Positions 9,107 through 17,224 of a stretch of 64,000 nt of DNA are shown piece by piece. The stretch's first letter is position 1; the number at the start of each line of letters is the position of its first letter. The DNA comes from Gymnodinialimonas ceratoperidinii (GTDB lineage: Bacteria > Pseudomonadota > Alphaproteobacteria > Rhodobacterales > Rhodobacteraceae), in assembly GCF_019297855.1 (NCBI RefSeq), contig NZ_CP079194.1, positions 62,001-126,000 of the forward strand, in the 5' to 3' direction. The notes under the pieces were generated by a model. The model was not told the origin of the DNA, searched no databases, and saw nothing but the letters and a program-made list of their open reading frames with translations. Both the position numbers and the translations under genes were made by a program.

Positions 9107-9391
9107 TCAGCGATTGCGCCAAGGCCGGTCCCGCGTGTCCTTGTTCCGCCGCTTGGCCGCATATTCCGTCGGGATCAGGATCAGCGCCGCGACCGAGCCG
9201 ATCACCGCGTCCAAACCCGGCGAGCCTAAGGACAATCCGAAGAGCGAGCGCACGAAAAACAGCACCAGAACCGCGCCCCATGCGATGAAAACCGAGGGCA
9301 GAATGCCATTGTGGGTCCAGTCCCACTTTTCCATCAGGAAGGCCACGACGCCCGCGATCATCAAGGATCCGAAGAATGAAAACAGAACCAT
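9107..9391 (-). CDS. small membrane protein, unknown
   Basis: 94 residues, mostly hydrophobic. Three likely membrane segments lie near residues 2-19, 31-52 and 60-76, and the tail is strongly basic (AAKRRNKDTRDRPWRNR). It is directly downstream of fmt on the same strand with 34 bases between, so it may be the last gene of the def-fmt operon. I do not recognise the family. Codon use looks like that of its neighbours. Confidence 0.65.
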   Translation of the reverse strand: MVLFSFFGSLMIAGVVAFLMEKWDWTHNGILPSVFIAWGAVLVLFFVRSLFGLSLGSPGLDAVIGSVAALILIPTEYAAKRRNKDTRDRPWRNR

Positions 9392-9425
9392 GAGGTCCTC
9401 CGATTGTCAGGCCACTGGGCCCGGT

Positions 9426-10331
9426 CTACTCCAAAACCGTGCCCGGCGCGATACGCGCACCCAAAAGCCAGTCCTTCACGTCCATCGCGCCCTTGCCCTC
9501 GGGCTGCACGCGGGTGATTTCCACCGCACCCTGCCCGCAGGCCACGGTGAGGCCTTCCAGCACCTCGCCCGGCGCGCCCTGCGCCTCAGCCTCTCGGCTC
9601 TGCAGCAGTTTCAACCGCTTGCCTGCCACCATCGTCCAGGCGCCCGGAAAGGGCGACAGACCGAGGATCTGCTTGTTGATATGGGGCGAAGGAGCCGACC
9701 AATCCACCCTCGCCTCGGCTTTATCGATCTTCGCGGCATAGGTGACGCCCGCCTCCGGCTGCGGCTCGGGCGTCAGGCTGTCCAATTGCGCCAAGGCCTC
9801 CACGATCGCCGCAGCCCCCATGGCCGACAGCCGATCATGCAGCGCGCCGGTCGTTTCTTCCGATCCGATCGCCGTCTCCCGACATAGCAGCACCGGACCG
9901 GTATCCAGCCCCGCCTCCATCTGCATGATGCAAACGCCGGTCTTCGCATCGCCAGCCATGATCGCCCGGTGGATCGGCGCAGCCCCGCGCCAGCGTGGCA
10001 GCAGAGAAGCATGGATATTGAGGCACTCGCGTTTCGGCGCGTCGAGCACCGCCTGCGGCAGGATCAACCCGTAGGCCACCACGACGGCGACATCCGCCTC
10101 CAGCGCCGCGAACTCCGCCTGCGCCTCCGCTCCCTTCAACGACACCGGATGCCGTATCGGCAGACCCAATGCCTCGGCGCGTGCCTGCACCGGGCTCGGG
10201 CGGTCCTTCTTGCCGCGTCCGGCCGGGCGCGGGGGCTGCGAATAGACGGCGGCGATCTCGTGGCCGGCCGCCACCAAGGCGTCCAGAACCGGGACCGAAA
10301 AGTCCGGCGTGCCCATGAAGACGATCCGCAT
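9426..10331 (-). CDS. fmt: methionyl-tRNA formyltransferase
   Basis: Transfers the formyl group of 10-formyl-THF to initiator Met-tRNA. 301 residues. It starts [19 protein letters not shown] and carries the catalytic block [20 protein letters not shown] with the Asn-His pair, then the essential Asp in GLDTGPVL; a C-terminal OB-like domain follows. The ATG at 10331 overlaps the stop of the preceding deformylase-like gene by one base, which favours it over a GTG one codon earlier. It forms an operon with three def-type genes that remove the same formyl group after translation. Confidence 0.96.
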   Translation of the reverse strand: MRIVFMGTPDFSVPVLDALVAAGHEIAAVYSQPPRPAGRGKKDRPSPVQARAEALGLPIRHPVSLKGAEAQAEFAALEADVAVVVAYGLILPQAVLDAPKRECLNIHASLLPRWRGAAPIHRAIMAGDAKTGVCIMQMEAGLDTGPVLLCRETAIGSEETTGALHDRLSAMGAAAIVEALAQLDSLTPEPQPEAGVTYAAKIDKAEARVDWSAPSPHINKQILGLSPFPGAWTMVAGKRLKLLQSREAEAQGAPGEVLEGLTVACGQGAVEITRVQPEGKGAMDVKDWLLGARIAPGTVLE

Positions 10332-10825
10332 CACACGCTCCTCCGCGACTTTTTCACCAGCATCTCGCGCTTCACGCGGCTCAGGTGGTCGATATACATC
10401 TTGCCGTTCAGGTGATCGATCTGGTGCTGAACCGAGGTCGCCCAGAGCCCCTCGAACTCCTGCCGCACCCGCATCCCGAGATGGTCCGTGAAGGCCACCG
10501 TAACCCGAGCCGGCCGGCTGATCTTGGCGTTGACGCCGGGCAGGTTGGGGGAGCCCTCGGGATAGGTGCTCACCTCTTCCGAAGCGCTGACGATCTCCGG
10601 GTCCGCCATGCGGATCGCCTGCCCCCGCTCCTCGCTCGCATCGACAACGGCCAGCCTCAGCATCACGCCAATCTGCGGCGCGGCGAGGCCCACACCCGGC
10701 ATCGCATCCATCGTCTCGATCATGTCCTGCCAGATCTCGCGATGAGCCTCGGTGACCGTTCCCACGGGCGCGGCGGCGCTGCGCAGGCGCTTGTCGGGAT
10801 AGGGAACGAACGGCCTAACCGGCAT
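10331..10825 (-). CDS. peptide deformylase-like protein, catalytic residues lost
   Basis: 164 residues with the overall deformylase fold signature. Motif 1 (GVGLAAPQ) is intact, but motif 2, normally EGCLS with the metal-binding Cys, reads EGSPN, and motif 3, normally HEXDH, reads HQIDH. Loss of both the Cys ligand and the catalytic Glu means it is very unlikely to be an active deformylase. It overlaps the upstream def-type gene by 11 bases and fmt by one. Lack of stops or frameshifts suggests it is maintained for another role, such as binding nascent chains or ribosomes (inference). Confidence 0.85.
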   Translation of the reverse strand: MPVRPFVPYPDKRLRSAAAPVGTVTEAHREIWQDMIETMDAMPGVGLAAPQIGVMLRLAVVDASEERGQAIRMADPEIVSASEEVSTYPEGSPNLPGVNAKISRPARVTVAFTDHLGMRVRQEFEGLWATSVQHQIDHLNGKMYIDHLSRVKREMLVKKSRRSV

Positions 10826-11300
10826 AGGCAGCCTCCAGTTCGGCGCGGCGCTCCGGGCTTTGATGGTCGAAGATCACCCGCCCGTCCAGATGATCCTGCT
10901 CATGCTGGATGCACCGCGCCAACGCGCCCGAGAACGTCTCTTCCCGGCGTGTCCCCTCTGCCGTGTCCCAGCGGAGCGTCACCGTCTCGGGGCGCGACAC
11001 CGCCATCGGCAGGTCGGGGATGGAGAGGCATTGCTCCTCCATGACAGAGGTCTCGGCACTGCTGCTGACGATCTCCGGGTTGATGAAAGCCAAAGGCGTC
11101 GGCGCAGCTTCTTTCCAGGTGACATCCACCACGAAAACCCGCGCCAAAACACCGATCTGCGGCGCGGCCAGCCCGCGTCCCTTGGCAGCATACATCGTGT
11201 CGAAGAGGTCATCGACCAGACCGGCGACCGGCCCGTCCACCGGCGCGCAGACCTGCGACAGACGCGGGTCCGGCCACAGCAACACCGGCCTGACGCTCAC
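10815..11300 (-). CDS. def: peptide deformylase, variant motif 2
   Basis: 161 residues. Motif 1 is GRGLAAPQ, motif 2 is EEQCLSIP (Gly of EGCLS replaced by Gln, but the metal-binding Cys kept) and motif 3 is HEQDH, with both His ligands and the catalytic Glu. It therefore probably retains activity, though the motif 2 change may alter substrate range. The start overlaps the stop of the first def gene by four bases (ATGA) and its own 3' end overlaps the third by 11 bases. It is the middle member of the def-def-def-fmt operon. Confidence 0.88.
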   Translation of the reverse strand: MSVRPVLLWPDPRLSQVCAPVDGPVAGLVDDLFDTMYAAKGRGLAAPQIGVLARVFVVDVTWKEAAPTPLAFINPEIVSSSAETSVMEEQCLSIPDLPMAVSRPETVTLRWDTAEGTRREETFSGALARCIQHEQDHLDGRVIFDHQSPERRAELEAAYAG

Positions 11301-11821
11301 GCGCCCTCACGCGCGCGGTCGCGCTTCAGCTTCACCATCTTGCGGGTGATGAGCTGCCGCTTCAGCCCGCTCAGGTAATCGATGAACAACTTGCCCTCGA
11401 GATGGTCGATCTCGTGCTGCACGCAGGTCGCCCAGAGCCCGTCGAAGGTCTCTTCCTGCTCGGCCCCGTTCAGGTCCATCCATCGCACGGTCACCGCTTC
11501 GGGCCGGGTCACGTCGGCGTAGACATCGGGGATCGACAGACAGCCCTCGTCATAGGTGCTCGTCTCATCCGACGAGGCCACCACGACCGGGTTGAACATC
11601 GCCAGCGGACGCGGCGCGGCATCGTCGCCCTTTTCGCAGTCGAGCACGATCAGCCGCTTGCCGATGCCCACCTGCGGCGCGGCCAGTCCGATGCCAGGCG
11701 CCTCGTACATCGTGGTCAGCATGTTGTCGGCCAGCGTCCGCAACGAATCTGACAGGTCGTCCACCGGTGTGGCGACCTTCTTCAGGCGGGGATCGGGATG
11801 GATCAGGATCGGAAGTTTCAT
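11297..11821 (-). CDS. def: peptide deformylase, canonical
   Basis: 174 residues starting MKLPILIHPDPRLKKVATPV, a standard deformylase N-terminus. All three motifs are canonical: GIGLAAPQ, EGCLSIPD and HEIDHLEG. It removes the formyl group from nascent N-terminal methionine at the ribosome exit. It is the first gene of the operon; the 179-base gap to the divergent patB-like gene must hold its promoter. The C-terminal helix is basic (KMVKLKRDRAREGA), as expected for ribosome contact. Confidence 0.97.
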   Translation of the reverse strand: MKLPILIHPDPRLKKVATPVDDLSDSLRTLADNMLTTMYEAPGIGLAAPQVGIGKRLIVLDCEKGDDAAPRPLAMFNPVVVASSDETSTYDEGCLSIPDVYADVTRPEAVTVRWMDLNGAEQEETFDGLWATCVQHEIDHLEGKLFIDYLSGLKRQLITRKMVKLKRDRAREGA

Positions 11822-11880
11822 GGCCGTCCATGTATGCGAAACACGTCAGCCTTGAAAGACCCCTGCTTTCCCCGTTCGTC

Positions 11881-11903
11881 AAATATCCCCGCCGGAGGCT
11901 CCC
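11881..11903 (-). repeat. intergenic repeat of the GATATTT type (likely related copy)
   Basis: Read on the minus strand, this is a G-rich hairpin-like arm (GGGAGCCTCCGGCGGGG) running into GATATTT. I recall such a module recurring between genes in Rhodobacterales. It lies between def and the patB-like gene. The two other copies in this window (near 30.0 and 43.7 kb) share a different tail, so relatedness to them is suggested by layout rather than by long identity. Confidence 0.4.
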
Positions 11904-12000
11904 TCCGCCCGCCTCACGCCCCGTACTTCGCGGCTATCCCCTTGCAGCCCCTCCCCCAGACAGTAGGGTCTGAACAAACATTTCAAGGAGGCACGCCCAC

Positions 12001-13194
12001 ATGTCATTCGACGAGACCCAGAACGCGTCATTCGACGAGATCATCGACCGCCGCGGCACCCATAGCGTGAAATGGGACATGATGGAGACCCTCTACGGCG
12101 TCTCCGCGGAGGATGGCATCTCGATGTGGGTCGCCGACATGGACTTCCGCCCGCCCCAATGCGTGCAGGATGCCGTGAAGCAAATGCACGAGCACGGCGT
12201 CTACGGCTACTTTGGCGACGACAGCAAATACCGCGACGCGATCTGCTGGTGGATGCAGGAGCGCCATGGCTGGACCGTCGATCCGGCCCATATCTTCTCG
12301 ACCCATGGTCTCGTGAATGGCACCGCCATGTGCCTCGACGCCTTCACCGAGAAAGGCGACGGCGTCGTCCTCTTCACGCCCGTCTACCACGCCTTCGCCA
12401 AGGTGATTAACGCCTCCGAGCGGGATCTTTGCGAGCTGGAGATGCCCATTGTCGACGGCCGCCTGACCCTCGATTTCGAGGCTTTCGACGCGCAGATGAA
12501 GGGTCACGAGAAGATGCTCATCCTCTGCTCCCCGCACAACCCCGGTGGCCGGGTCTGGACCCGCGAGGAGCTGGAGGGCGTGGCGGCCTTCGCCAAGCGC
12601 CACGACCTGATCCTTGTCTCCGACGAGATTCACCATGATCTGACCATGCCCGGTCAGCAGCACATTCCGATGGCCCATATCGACGGCATCGAAGATCGGC
12701 TGGTGATGATGACCGCCGCCACCAAGACCTTCAACATTGCCGGCAGCCACGTGGGCAACGTGATCATCGCCGACGACACCCTGCGCGCGCGCTTCGCCAC
12801 CCGCATGGCCGCGCTCGGCATGTCGCCCAATTCCTTCGGGCTGCACATGGTCACCGCCGCCTATTCCCATGAAGGTGCCAAGTGGGTCGACGAGTTGCGT
12901 GACTATATCGCCGAGAACGCGCGCGTCTTCGACGAGGGGATCAACGCCATCCCTGGCCTGCGCTCGATGCCGCTGGAGGCGACTTACCTCGCCTGGGTCG
13001 ATTTCGAGGGTACCGGCATGACCCGCGAGGAATTCACCGAACGGGTCACCAAGGAGGCGAAGATTGCCGTCAACTACGGCCCCACCTTCGGTAAGGGCGG
13101 CGACAGCTTCCTGCGTTTCAACATCGCCACGCCGCGCAGCGTGGTCAAGGAAGCGGTGGCGCGGATGCAGAACGCTTTCGGCGACCTTCAGTAA
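12001..13194 (+). CDS. patB: MalY/PatB-type C-S lyase (cystathionine beta-lyase-like aminotransferase fold)
   Basis: 397 residues, PLP-dependent fold type I. Visible features: the N-terminal VKWD and MWVADMDFRPP block typical of MalY/PatB, CSPHNPGGRVW, the PLP-contacting SDEIHHDL, and the Schiff-base Lys in TAATKTFNIAG. This subgroup cleaves the beta C-S bond of cystathionine, cysteine or S-conjugates, giving pyruvate, ammonia and a thiol. It has a strong AAGGAGG ribosome site about 9 bases upstream. Its 3' end overlaps the convergent EamA gene by 50 bases. Precise substrate is not deducible. Confidence 0.9.
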   Translation: MSFDETQNASFDEIIDRRGTHSVKWDMMETLYGVSAEDGISMWVADMDFRPPQCVQDAVKQMHEHGVYGYFGDDSKYRDAICWWMQERHGWTVDPAHIFSTHGLVNGTAMCLDAFTEKGDGVVLFTPVYHAFAKVINASERDLCELEMPIVDGRLTLDFEAFDAQMKGHEKMLILCSPHNPGGRVWTREELEGVAAFAKRHDLILVSDEIHHDLTMPGQQHIPMAHIDGIEDRLVMMTAATKTFNIAGSHVGNVIIADDTLRARFATRMAALGMSPNSFGLHMVTAAYSHEGAKWVDELRDYIAENARVFDEGINAIPGLRSMPLEATYLAWVDFEGTGMTREEFTERVTKEAKIAVNYGPTFGKGGDSFLRFNIATPRSVVKEAVARMQNAFGDLQ

Positions 13195-14065
13195 CCCGCG
13201 CGCGCATCAGGTAGACGGCCAGTGCGGCCACGACGATCACCCCTCCGCCCAACATCATGGGCGTGGGGGCCTCTCCGATCCCGAGCCAGACCCAGAGCGG
13301 CCCCAACACGGTCTCCAGGAGCAAGAGCAGGCTCACATTCGCCGCCGCCGTATGGCGCGACGCCAGCGACAGGCAGTAGAAACTCACCGGCAAAACCACC
13401 GCCCCGGTCACGAAGATCGGCCAGAGGCTCGCCTCTCCCACCATCTGCGACGGTCCGGTCAGGACGATGCCAAGGGCCCCCGCTCCCAGCGCGCCAAGTC
13501 CGACCGAAGGCAAGATTGGTACAGTTGCGTGCTTACGGATCAGCACGAAGGATATCGCCAGACAGACGGCCACGCCGAGCCCGTAGAGCGCGCCGCGCAG
13601 CGCCGCCGCGTCCCAAGGTGCACCGGCCTCCGCCTTGCCGAGGACCGCCAGCGCGATCCCCGCCAATACCACCGCGATGGTGAGCCATGTGGCCCGCCCG
13701 GTGGCCTCGCCCATCAACAGCCATGCCAGCAGCGCCGAAATCACCGGCACCGTCGCCACCCCCAGCAGCACCGGCGTGGCTGGCGACCCGGCAATGCCGA
13801 AGGTGAACAGCATGCCGTTGATCCCCTGACACAGCGCAATCGCTAGGCCGCCCAAGGTCCACAGCGCCGCCAGATCACTCTGCCACTCTCCCGCGCGGCT
13901 GACCGCCCAAGCCGCGATTAGCACGCTCCCCATGAGGGTGGAGCGCCATGCCAGCATCTGCACGCCCTCCATCCCGGACAGCCGCATCAGCATCGCGTCG
14001 GGCGTCAGGACCAACGCCCCGAAGGCGGCGAGTGCCACCCCCTTGCCGGCCAGCCGCGCGCTCAT
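13145..14065 (-). CDS. EamA/DMT-family transporter
   Basis: 306 residues with about ten hydrophobic segments arranged as two repeats of five, the EamA (drug/metabolite transporter) pattern. The second half shows the conserved ALLWLGIGE-like turn (PLWVWLGIGEAPTP) before the last helices. Substrate unknown. The start overlaps the DUF429 stop by four bases, so it belongs to the mobA-DUF429 operon. Its last 16 codons or so run antisense to the end of the patB-like gene and encode a basic, low-complexity tail, GRRKRSASAPPLP. Confidence 0.88.
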   Translation of the reverse strand: MSARLAGKGVALAAFGALVLTPDAMLMRLSGMEGVQMLAWRSTLMGSVLIAAWAVSRAGEWQSDLAALWTLGGLAIALCQGINGMLFTFGIAGSPATPVLLGVATVPVISALLAWLLMGEATGRATWLTIAVVLAGIALAVLGKAEAGAPWDAAALRGALYGLGVAVCLAISFVLIRKHATVPILPSVGLGALGAGALGIVLTGPSQMVGEASLWPIFVTGAVVLPVSFYCLSLASRHTAAANVSLLLLLETVLGPLWVWLGIGEAPTPMMLGGGVIVVAALAVYLMRARVTEGRRKRSASAPPLP

Positions 14066-14919
14066 CGGACCATGGCGTCCAGCAACGCCGCCTCATGGCC
14101 GAGCCCGAGGATCCAGCCCTCCTCCGCATCGCCTTCCTGCAACATCGCGGCGAGGTCATCGGCAGCAACCCCGGCGAATGCCTTGGCCACAAGACGCACC
14201 TGAACGGCGTCTAGGATCTCGCCCTTGCGAACCTGTGCCTTGATCGCGGCATCCAGCAGACCCGGATAGATCTCGGCGAGCACGATCGGAGTCTCGCCCG
14301 CCTCGAAGGGGCTGACAGAGAGATCGGCCCCATACCTCTCGCGCAATCGTTGCAGATGCGGCAGCCCCATCAGAACCTGTGACCCGACCGATCCGGTGGT
14401 GAACAGCTTCCAGCACGGCTGCGCGCGCGGCAATAGACGCTCAACCGCGCGCCGCTCCTTCATGCCATGCCCTTCTCGAAGCCGTCCCTTGGCGGGCAAA
14501 TCAGTTGACGCGACGGTCGCAGGGCAACCCCAGAACGGCCCGACGCCGGGGAACATCGCGTTCAGCCGCAGCGCCACCTCCCATCGGTTGTTGCCGTTCT
14601 TCTCGTCATCCGTGATCGCCGCGGCCAGCCATTCCCAGACCGCGAAGGGATCATCCCGGCCGGTCACGGCACGTGCGAAGCCACGCGGATAGCCGAAGGG
14701 AAAATCGAAGCCGACAAGCACACGCCGCCCCGCCGCACGTAGCGCATCGATCCTCTCCGTCAGGAATGCCATCGCCGCGTGACGCGTGCGTTTGTAATGG
14801 ACCGTCAGATCCGCGCCCTGGGCGATCCCGATGAAGATCGCGTCCTTTGTGGGCCGCGCCGGAGACGGGGTCGAGCGGGCGGACCAATCGACCATCATGA
14901 CGGTGTCGAATGGCCTCAC
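14062..14919 (-). CDS. DUF429 family protein linked to mobA
   Basis: 285 residues from the GTG at 14919, which makes a GTGA overlap with the mobA stop; an ATG at 14898 (MMVDWSARS) is the alternative. Conserved acidic positions are visible in VDWSA, VGFDFPFGYP, EIYPG and DAVQVR, consistent with the RNase H-like fold proposed for DUF429 (PF04250). Orthologues in related genomes are, as I recall, sometimes labelled molybdopterin-guanine dinucleotide synthesis because of this linkage; no function is proven. The open frame extends far upstream through mobA in another frame; that extension is not coding. Confidence 0.8.
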   Translation of the reverse strand: MRPFDTVMMVDWSARSTPSPARPTKDAIFIGIAQGADLTVHYKRTRHAAMAFLTERIDALRAAGRRVLVGFDFPFGYPRGFARAVTGRDDPFAVWEWLAAAITDDEKNGNNRWEVALRLNAMFPGVGPFWGCPATVASTDLPAKGRLREGHGMKERRAVERLLPRAQPCWKLFTTGSVGSQVLMGLPHLQRLRERYGADLSVSPFEAGETPIVLAEIYPGLLDAAIKAQVRKGEILDAVQVRLVAKAFAGVAADDLAAMLQEGDAEEGWILGLGHEAALLDAMVR

Positions 14920-15488
14920 ACCCAGGCCTCGGCGCGGGCCAGATCCTCGGGCGTGTTGATGTTGAAAAAGGGAGGCGGCGCCGTCTCGGGGAAATCGGCA
15001 TAGGCGATGGCGTGGGTCTCCGCCCATGCCGTGACCTTGCGGCCGCCTCCCTCCAGATAGCCTTCCAGATCGTCGGCGAGCGTCACGTCCCACAGGGCGG
15101 TGGTGCCATGGGTCCCATCGGTCGTGCGTGCCATGACAATGGGAGCCGAGGCGCTCTGCAAGCGCGCCACGAGGTCCGGCGGCAGAAACGGCGTATCGAC
15201 GGCCACGGTCAGGACCCGCGTCGCGCCTTCCTCCCGCGCCCACAGCATTGCGGAGAGAACGCCACTGAGCGGCCCGAGGCCGGGGCGCGTGTCCTCGACC
15301 TGCGGATACCCCTCCAACAGCATCGGGCCGTTTATCGCGAGCGCCGCCACCTGCGGCGCGATCCGATCCGCCACGTGCTGCCACAGAGGCTTTCCCGCCA
15401 GCAGCACATCGGGCTTTCCGCCACCGATCCGCCGCCCCGCGCCTCCCGCCAGAATCACGGCCGGGATATCCTTGCCAATTGTTTGCAC
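14916..15488 (-). CDS. mobA: molybdenum cofactor guanylyltransferase MobA
   Basis: Attaches GMP to molybdopterin to form the guanine dinucleotide cofactor in the cytoplasm. 190 residues. The nucleotide-binding signature is VILAGGAGRRIGGGKPD (usual LAGGxSxRMGxxDK), followed by VAVDTPFLPPDL, the metal-binding Asp block, and FFNINTPEDLARA near the end, as in MobA. It leads a three-gene coupled run with DUF429 and an EamA transporter and is divergent from azlC with a 53-base gap. Confidence 0.93.
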   Translation of the reverse strand: MQTIGKDIPAVILAGGAGRRIGGGKPDVLLAGKPLWQHVADRIAPQVAALAINGPMLLEGYPQVEDTRPGLGPLSGVLSAMLWAREEGATRVLTVAVDTPFLPPDLVARLQSASAPIVMARTTDGTHGTTALWDVTLADDLEGYLEGGGRKVTAWAETHAIAYADFPETAPPPFFNINTPEDLARAEAWV

Positions 15489-15541
15489 TCACCCCTCCGC
15501 AGGTCTACCGATAGGCCATCCAACAAAGATACTGACGCACC

Positions 15542-16267
15542 ATGGCAGCCGATACCACCACGATCCCCGCGCGCCAGCAGCGCAGCGCCTTCTGGCGCGG
15601 CATGCGTGACTGCGGCCCGTTCATGTTCGTCGCCGGTCCTTTCGGTATGCTGTTCGGCGTGGTCGCCACCGAGGCCGGTCTCGATCTGCTGCAAGTCATG
15701 GGCTTTTCGGTTGTCGTCATCGCGGGCGCGGCGCAATTCGCGGCGCTGCAACTGATGCTCGACGACGCGCCGACCGTGATCGTGATCCTCTCTGCCATCG
15801 CGGTGAACCTGCGCATGGCGATGTATTCCGCCTCGCTCGCGCCGCACCTCGGGCCGGCGCCGTTCTGGCAGCGCATCCTCGTGGGCTACATGAACGTCGA
15901 TCAGACCTATGCCGTCTCGGTCCTGAAATACGAGGCCGAGCCCGAGATGAGCCTGCCGCAGAAGGCCAGCTACTTCTTCGGGACCTGCGTGCCCATCGTT
16001 CCGGTGTGGTACACCACGACCCTGATCGGAGCGCTTCTGGGGCAATCCATCCCCACGGACTGGGGTCTTCAGTTTGCCGTGCCGGTCACCTTCATTGCCC
16101 TCGTAGCTCCCGCGCTGCGCACCCCGGCCCACATCGCGGCGGCCGCGGCCTCCATCTTGTTGGCGCTGGCCTTCTCCGGGTTGCCTTACAACCTCGGCCT
16201 CATGCCCGCCGGCATCGGTGCGATGATCGTCGGTGCCGAGGTCGAACGTCGGATAGGGGCACGATGA
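15542..16267 (+). CDS. azlC: AzlC family branched-chain amino acid exporter, large subunit
   Basis: 241 residues with seven or so hydrophobic segments. The AzlC N-terminal block is visible: FWRGMRDCGPFMFVAGPFGMLFGVVA, then the conserved IVIAGAAQFAALQLM and NLRMAMYSASLAPHL. Together with the small AzlD subunit it exports branched-chain amino acids and analogues across the inner membrane. The stop overlaps the azlD start by four bases (ATGA). Confidence 0.93.
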   Translation: MAADTTTIPARQQRSAFWRGMRDCGPFMFVAGPFGMLFGVVATEAGLDLLQVMGFSVVVIAGAAQFAALQLMLDDAPTVIVILSAIAVNLRMAMYSASLAPHLGPAPFWQRILVGYMNVDQTYAVSVLKYEAEPEMSLPQKASYFFGTCVPIVPVWYTTTLIGALLGQSIPTDWGLQFAVPVTFIALVAPALRTPAHIAAAAASILLALAFSGLPYNLGLMPAGIGAMIVGAEVERRIGAR

Positions 16268-16605
16268 ACAACGGTCTGGCAAATTGGAGCAGCGCAGAAA
16301 TCTGGTTCATCATCGCCGCCCTCGGCGTGGCAACCTTTGCGATCCGGCTCTCGTTCCTCGGGCTGATCGGCAACCGTGAGCTGCCCGAGTGGCTGTTGCG
16401 CCACCTGCGCTACACCCCCGTGGCGATCCTGCCCGCGTTGGTTACGCCGCTGGTTGTCTGGCCCGATGCACCCGATACCAGCCTCAGCCCGCCGCATCTG
16501 GCCGGAGCCGTCGCCGCCATGGCCGTCGGCTATTGGCGCAAGAGCCCGATCTGGGCCGTCGTCGCGGGCATGGCCACGTTCCTTCTGGTGCAAGCGCTGA
16601 CCTGA
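16264..16605 (+). CDS. azlD: AzlD family branched-chain amino acid exporter, small subunit
   Basis: 113 residues with four hydrophobic segments. It shows the AzlD core FAIRLSFLGLIGNRELPEWL and LRYTPVAILPALVTP. The ATG at 16264 overlaps the azlC stop, removing a longer frame that runs back through azlC. It converges on the lrp-type gene with 17 bases between. Confidence 0.92.
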   Translation: MNNGLANWSSAEIWFIIAALGVATFAIRLSFLGLIGNRELPEWLLRHLRYTPVAILPALVTPLVVWPDAPDTSLSPPHLAGAVAAMAVGYWRKSPIWAVVAGMATFLLVQALT

Positions 16606-16622
16606 CCGTCGCGCGGGTCGTT

Positions 16623-17105
16623 CTACAGCGGCAAGGCCGTGGTCTTGAACACCGTTTTCAGCGCGAAGCTCGATTGCATCTGTGCCACGCCCGGCAGCCG
16701 GGCCAAATGCTGGCGGTGAATGCGTGCGAAATCCTCGGAATCCCGCGCGACGACCTTCAGCAGGTAATCCGCCGTCCCGGCCATCAGATGGCACTCCAGC
16801 ACATCGTCCAACCGGACCACCGCCTTCTCGAACGCGTCGAAGGTCTCGTCCGACTGGCCCTGCAGCTTGATCTCCACGAAAACTGTGGTCACCCGCCCCA
16901 CGGCCCGCGGGTTCACCAGCGCCACGTAATCCCGGATCACGCCCGATGCCTCCAGCCGCTGCACCCGCCGGTGACAGGCCGAGGGCGACAGGTTAACCTT
17001 CTCTGACAATTCCGCGTGGGTCATCCGACCGTGACGCTGCAAGGCGCGCAAAATCGACACATCCATATCGTCCAACTCGACTTCCGTGGTGATTTCTCGT
17101 GCCAT
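16623..17105 (-). CDS. Lrp/AsnC family regulator, probable AldR
   Basis: 160 residues. N-terminal winged helix-turn-helix (LDDMDVSILRALQRHGRMTHAELSEKVNLSPSACHRRVQRL split across residues 11-51) and a C-terminal RAM effector-binding domain (ECHLMAGTADYLLKVVARD). It is divergent from ald, and an imperfect dyad sits exactly midway between the two starts, so it very probably controls alanine dehydrogenase in response to an amino acid, as AldR does in relatives. Autoregulation from the same site is likely. Confidence 0.93.
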   Translation of the reverse strand: MAREITTEVELDDMDVSILRALQRHGRMTHAELSEKVNLSPSACHRRVQRLEASGVIRDYVALVNPRAVGRVTTVFVEIKLQGQSDETFDAFEKAVVRLDDVLECHLMAGTADYLLKVVARDSEDFARIHRQHLARLPGVAQMQSSFALKTVFKTTALPL

Positions 17106-17153
17106 TACCGCTCCCTGCGCAAATATCTCGCGTGTTATCGCTCACATCCGGGG

Positions 17154-17177
17154 CAGGTTTCAAAGCTTTTTCACCTG
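17154..17177. promoter_or_regulatory. dyad operator between lrp-type gene and ald
   Basis: A 24-base imperfect palindrome with arms CAGGT and ACCTG around a central AAAGCTTT; 18 of 24 positions are symmetric. The centre (between 17165 and 17166) is about 60 bases from each of the divergent start codons. Position and symmetry suit an Lrp/AldR-type operator. It is seen directly in the sequence; the regulator assignment is inference. Confidence 0.55.
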
Positions 17178-17224
17178 CACAGGCGTAAGCCCGTCCCACA
17201 CGTTTGTTTTGGGAGGAACAACAG

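Noticed and set aside
14920..15492. Upstream part of a 476-codon frame that would fuse a mobA-region peptide to DUF429
   Set aside because: The upstream part is Gly/Arg-rich shadow sequence in the wrong frame of mobA; the DUF429 family starts at or after 14919.
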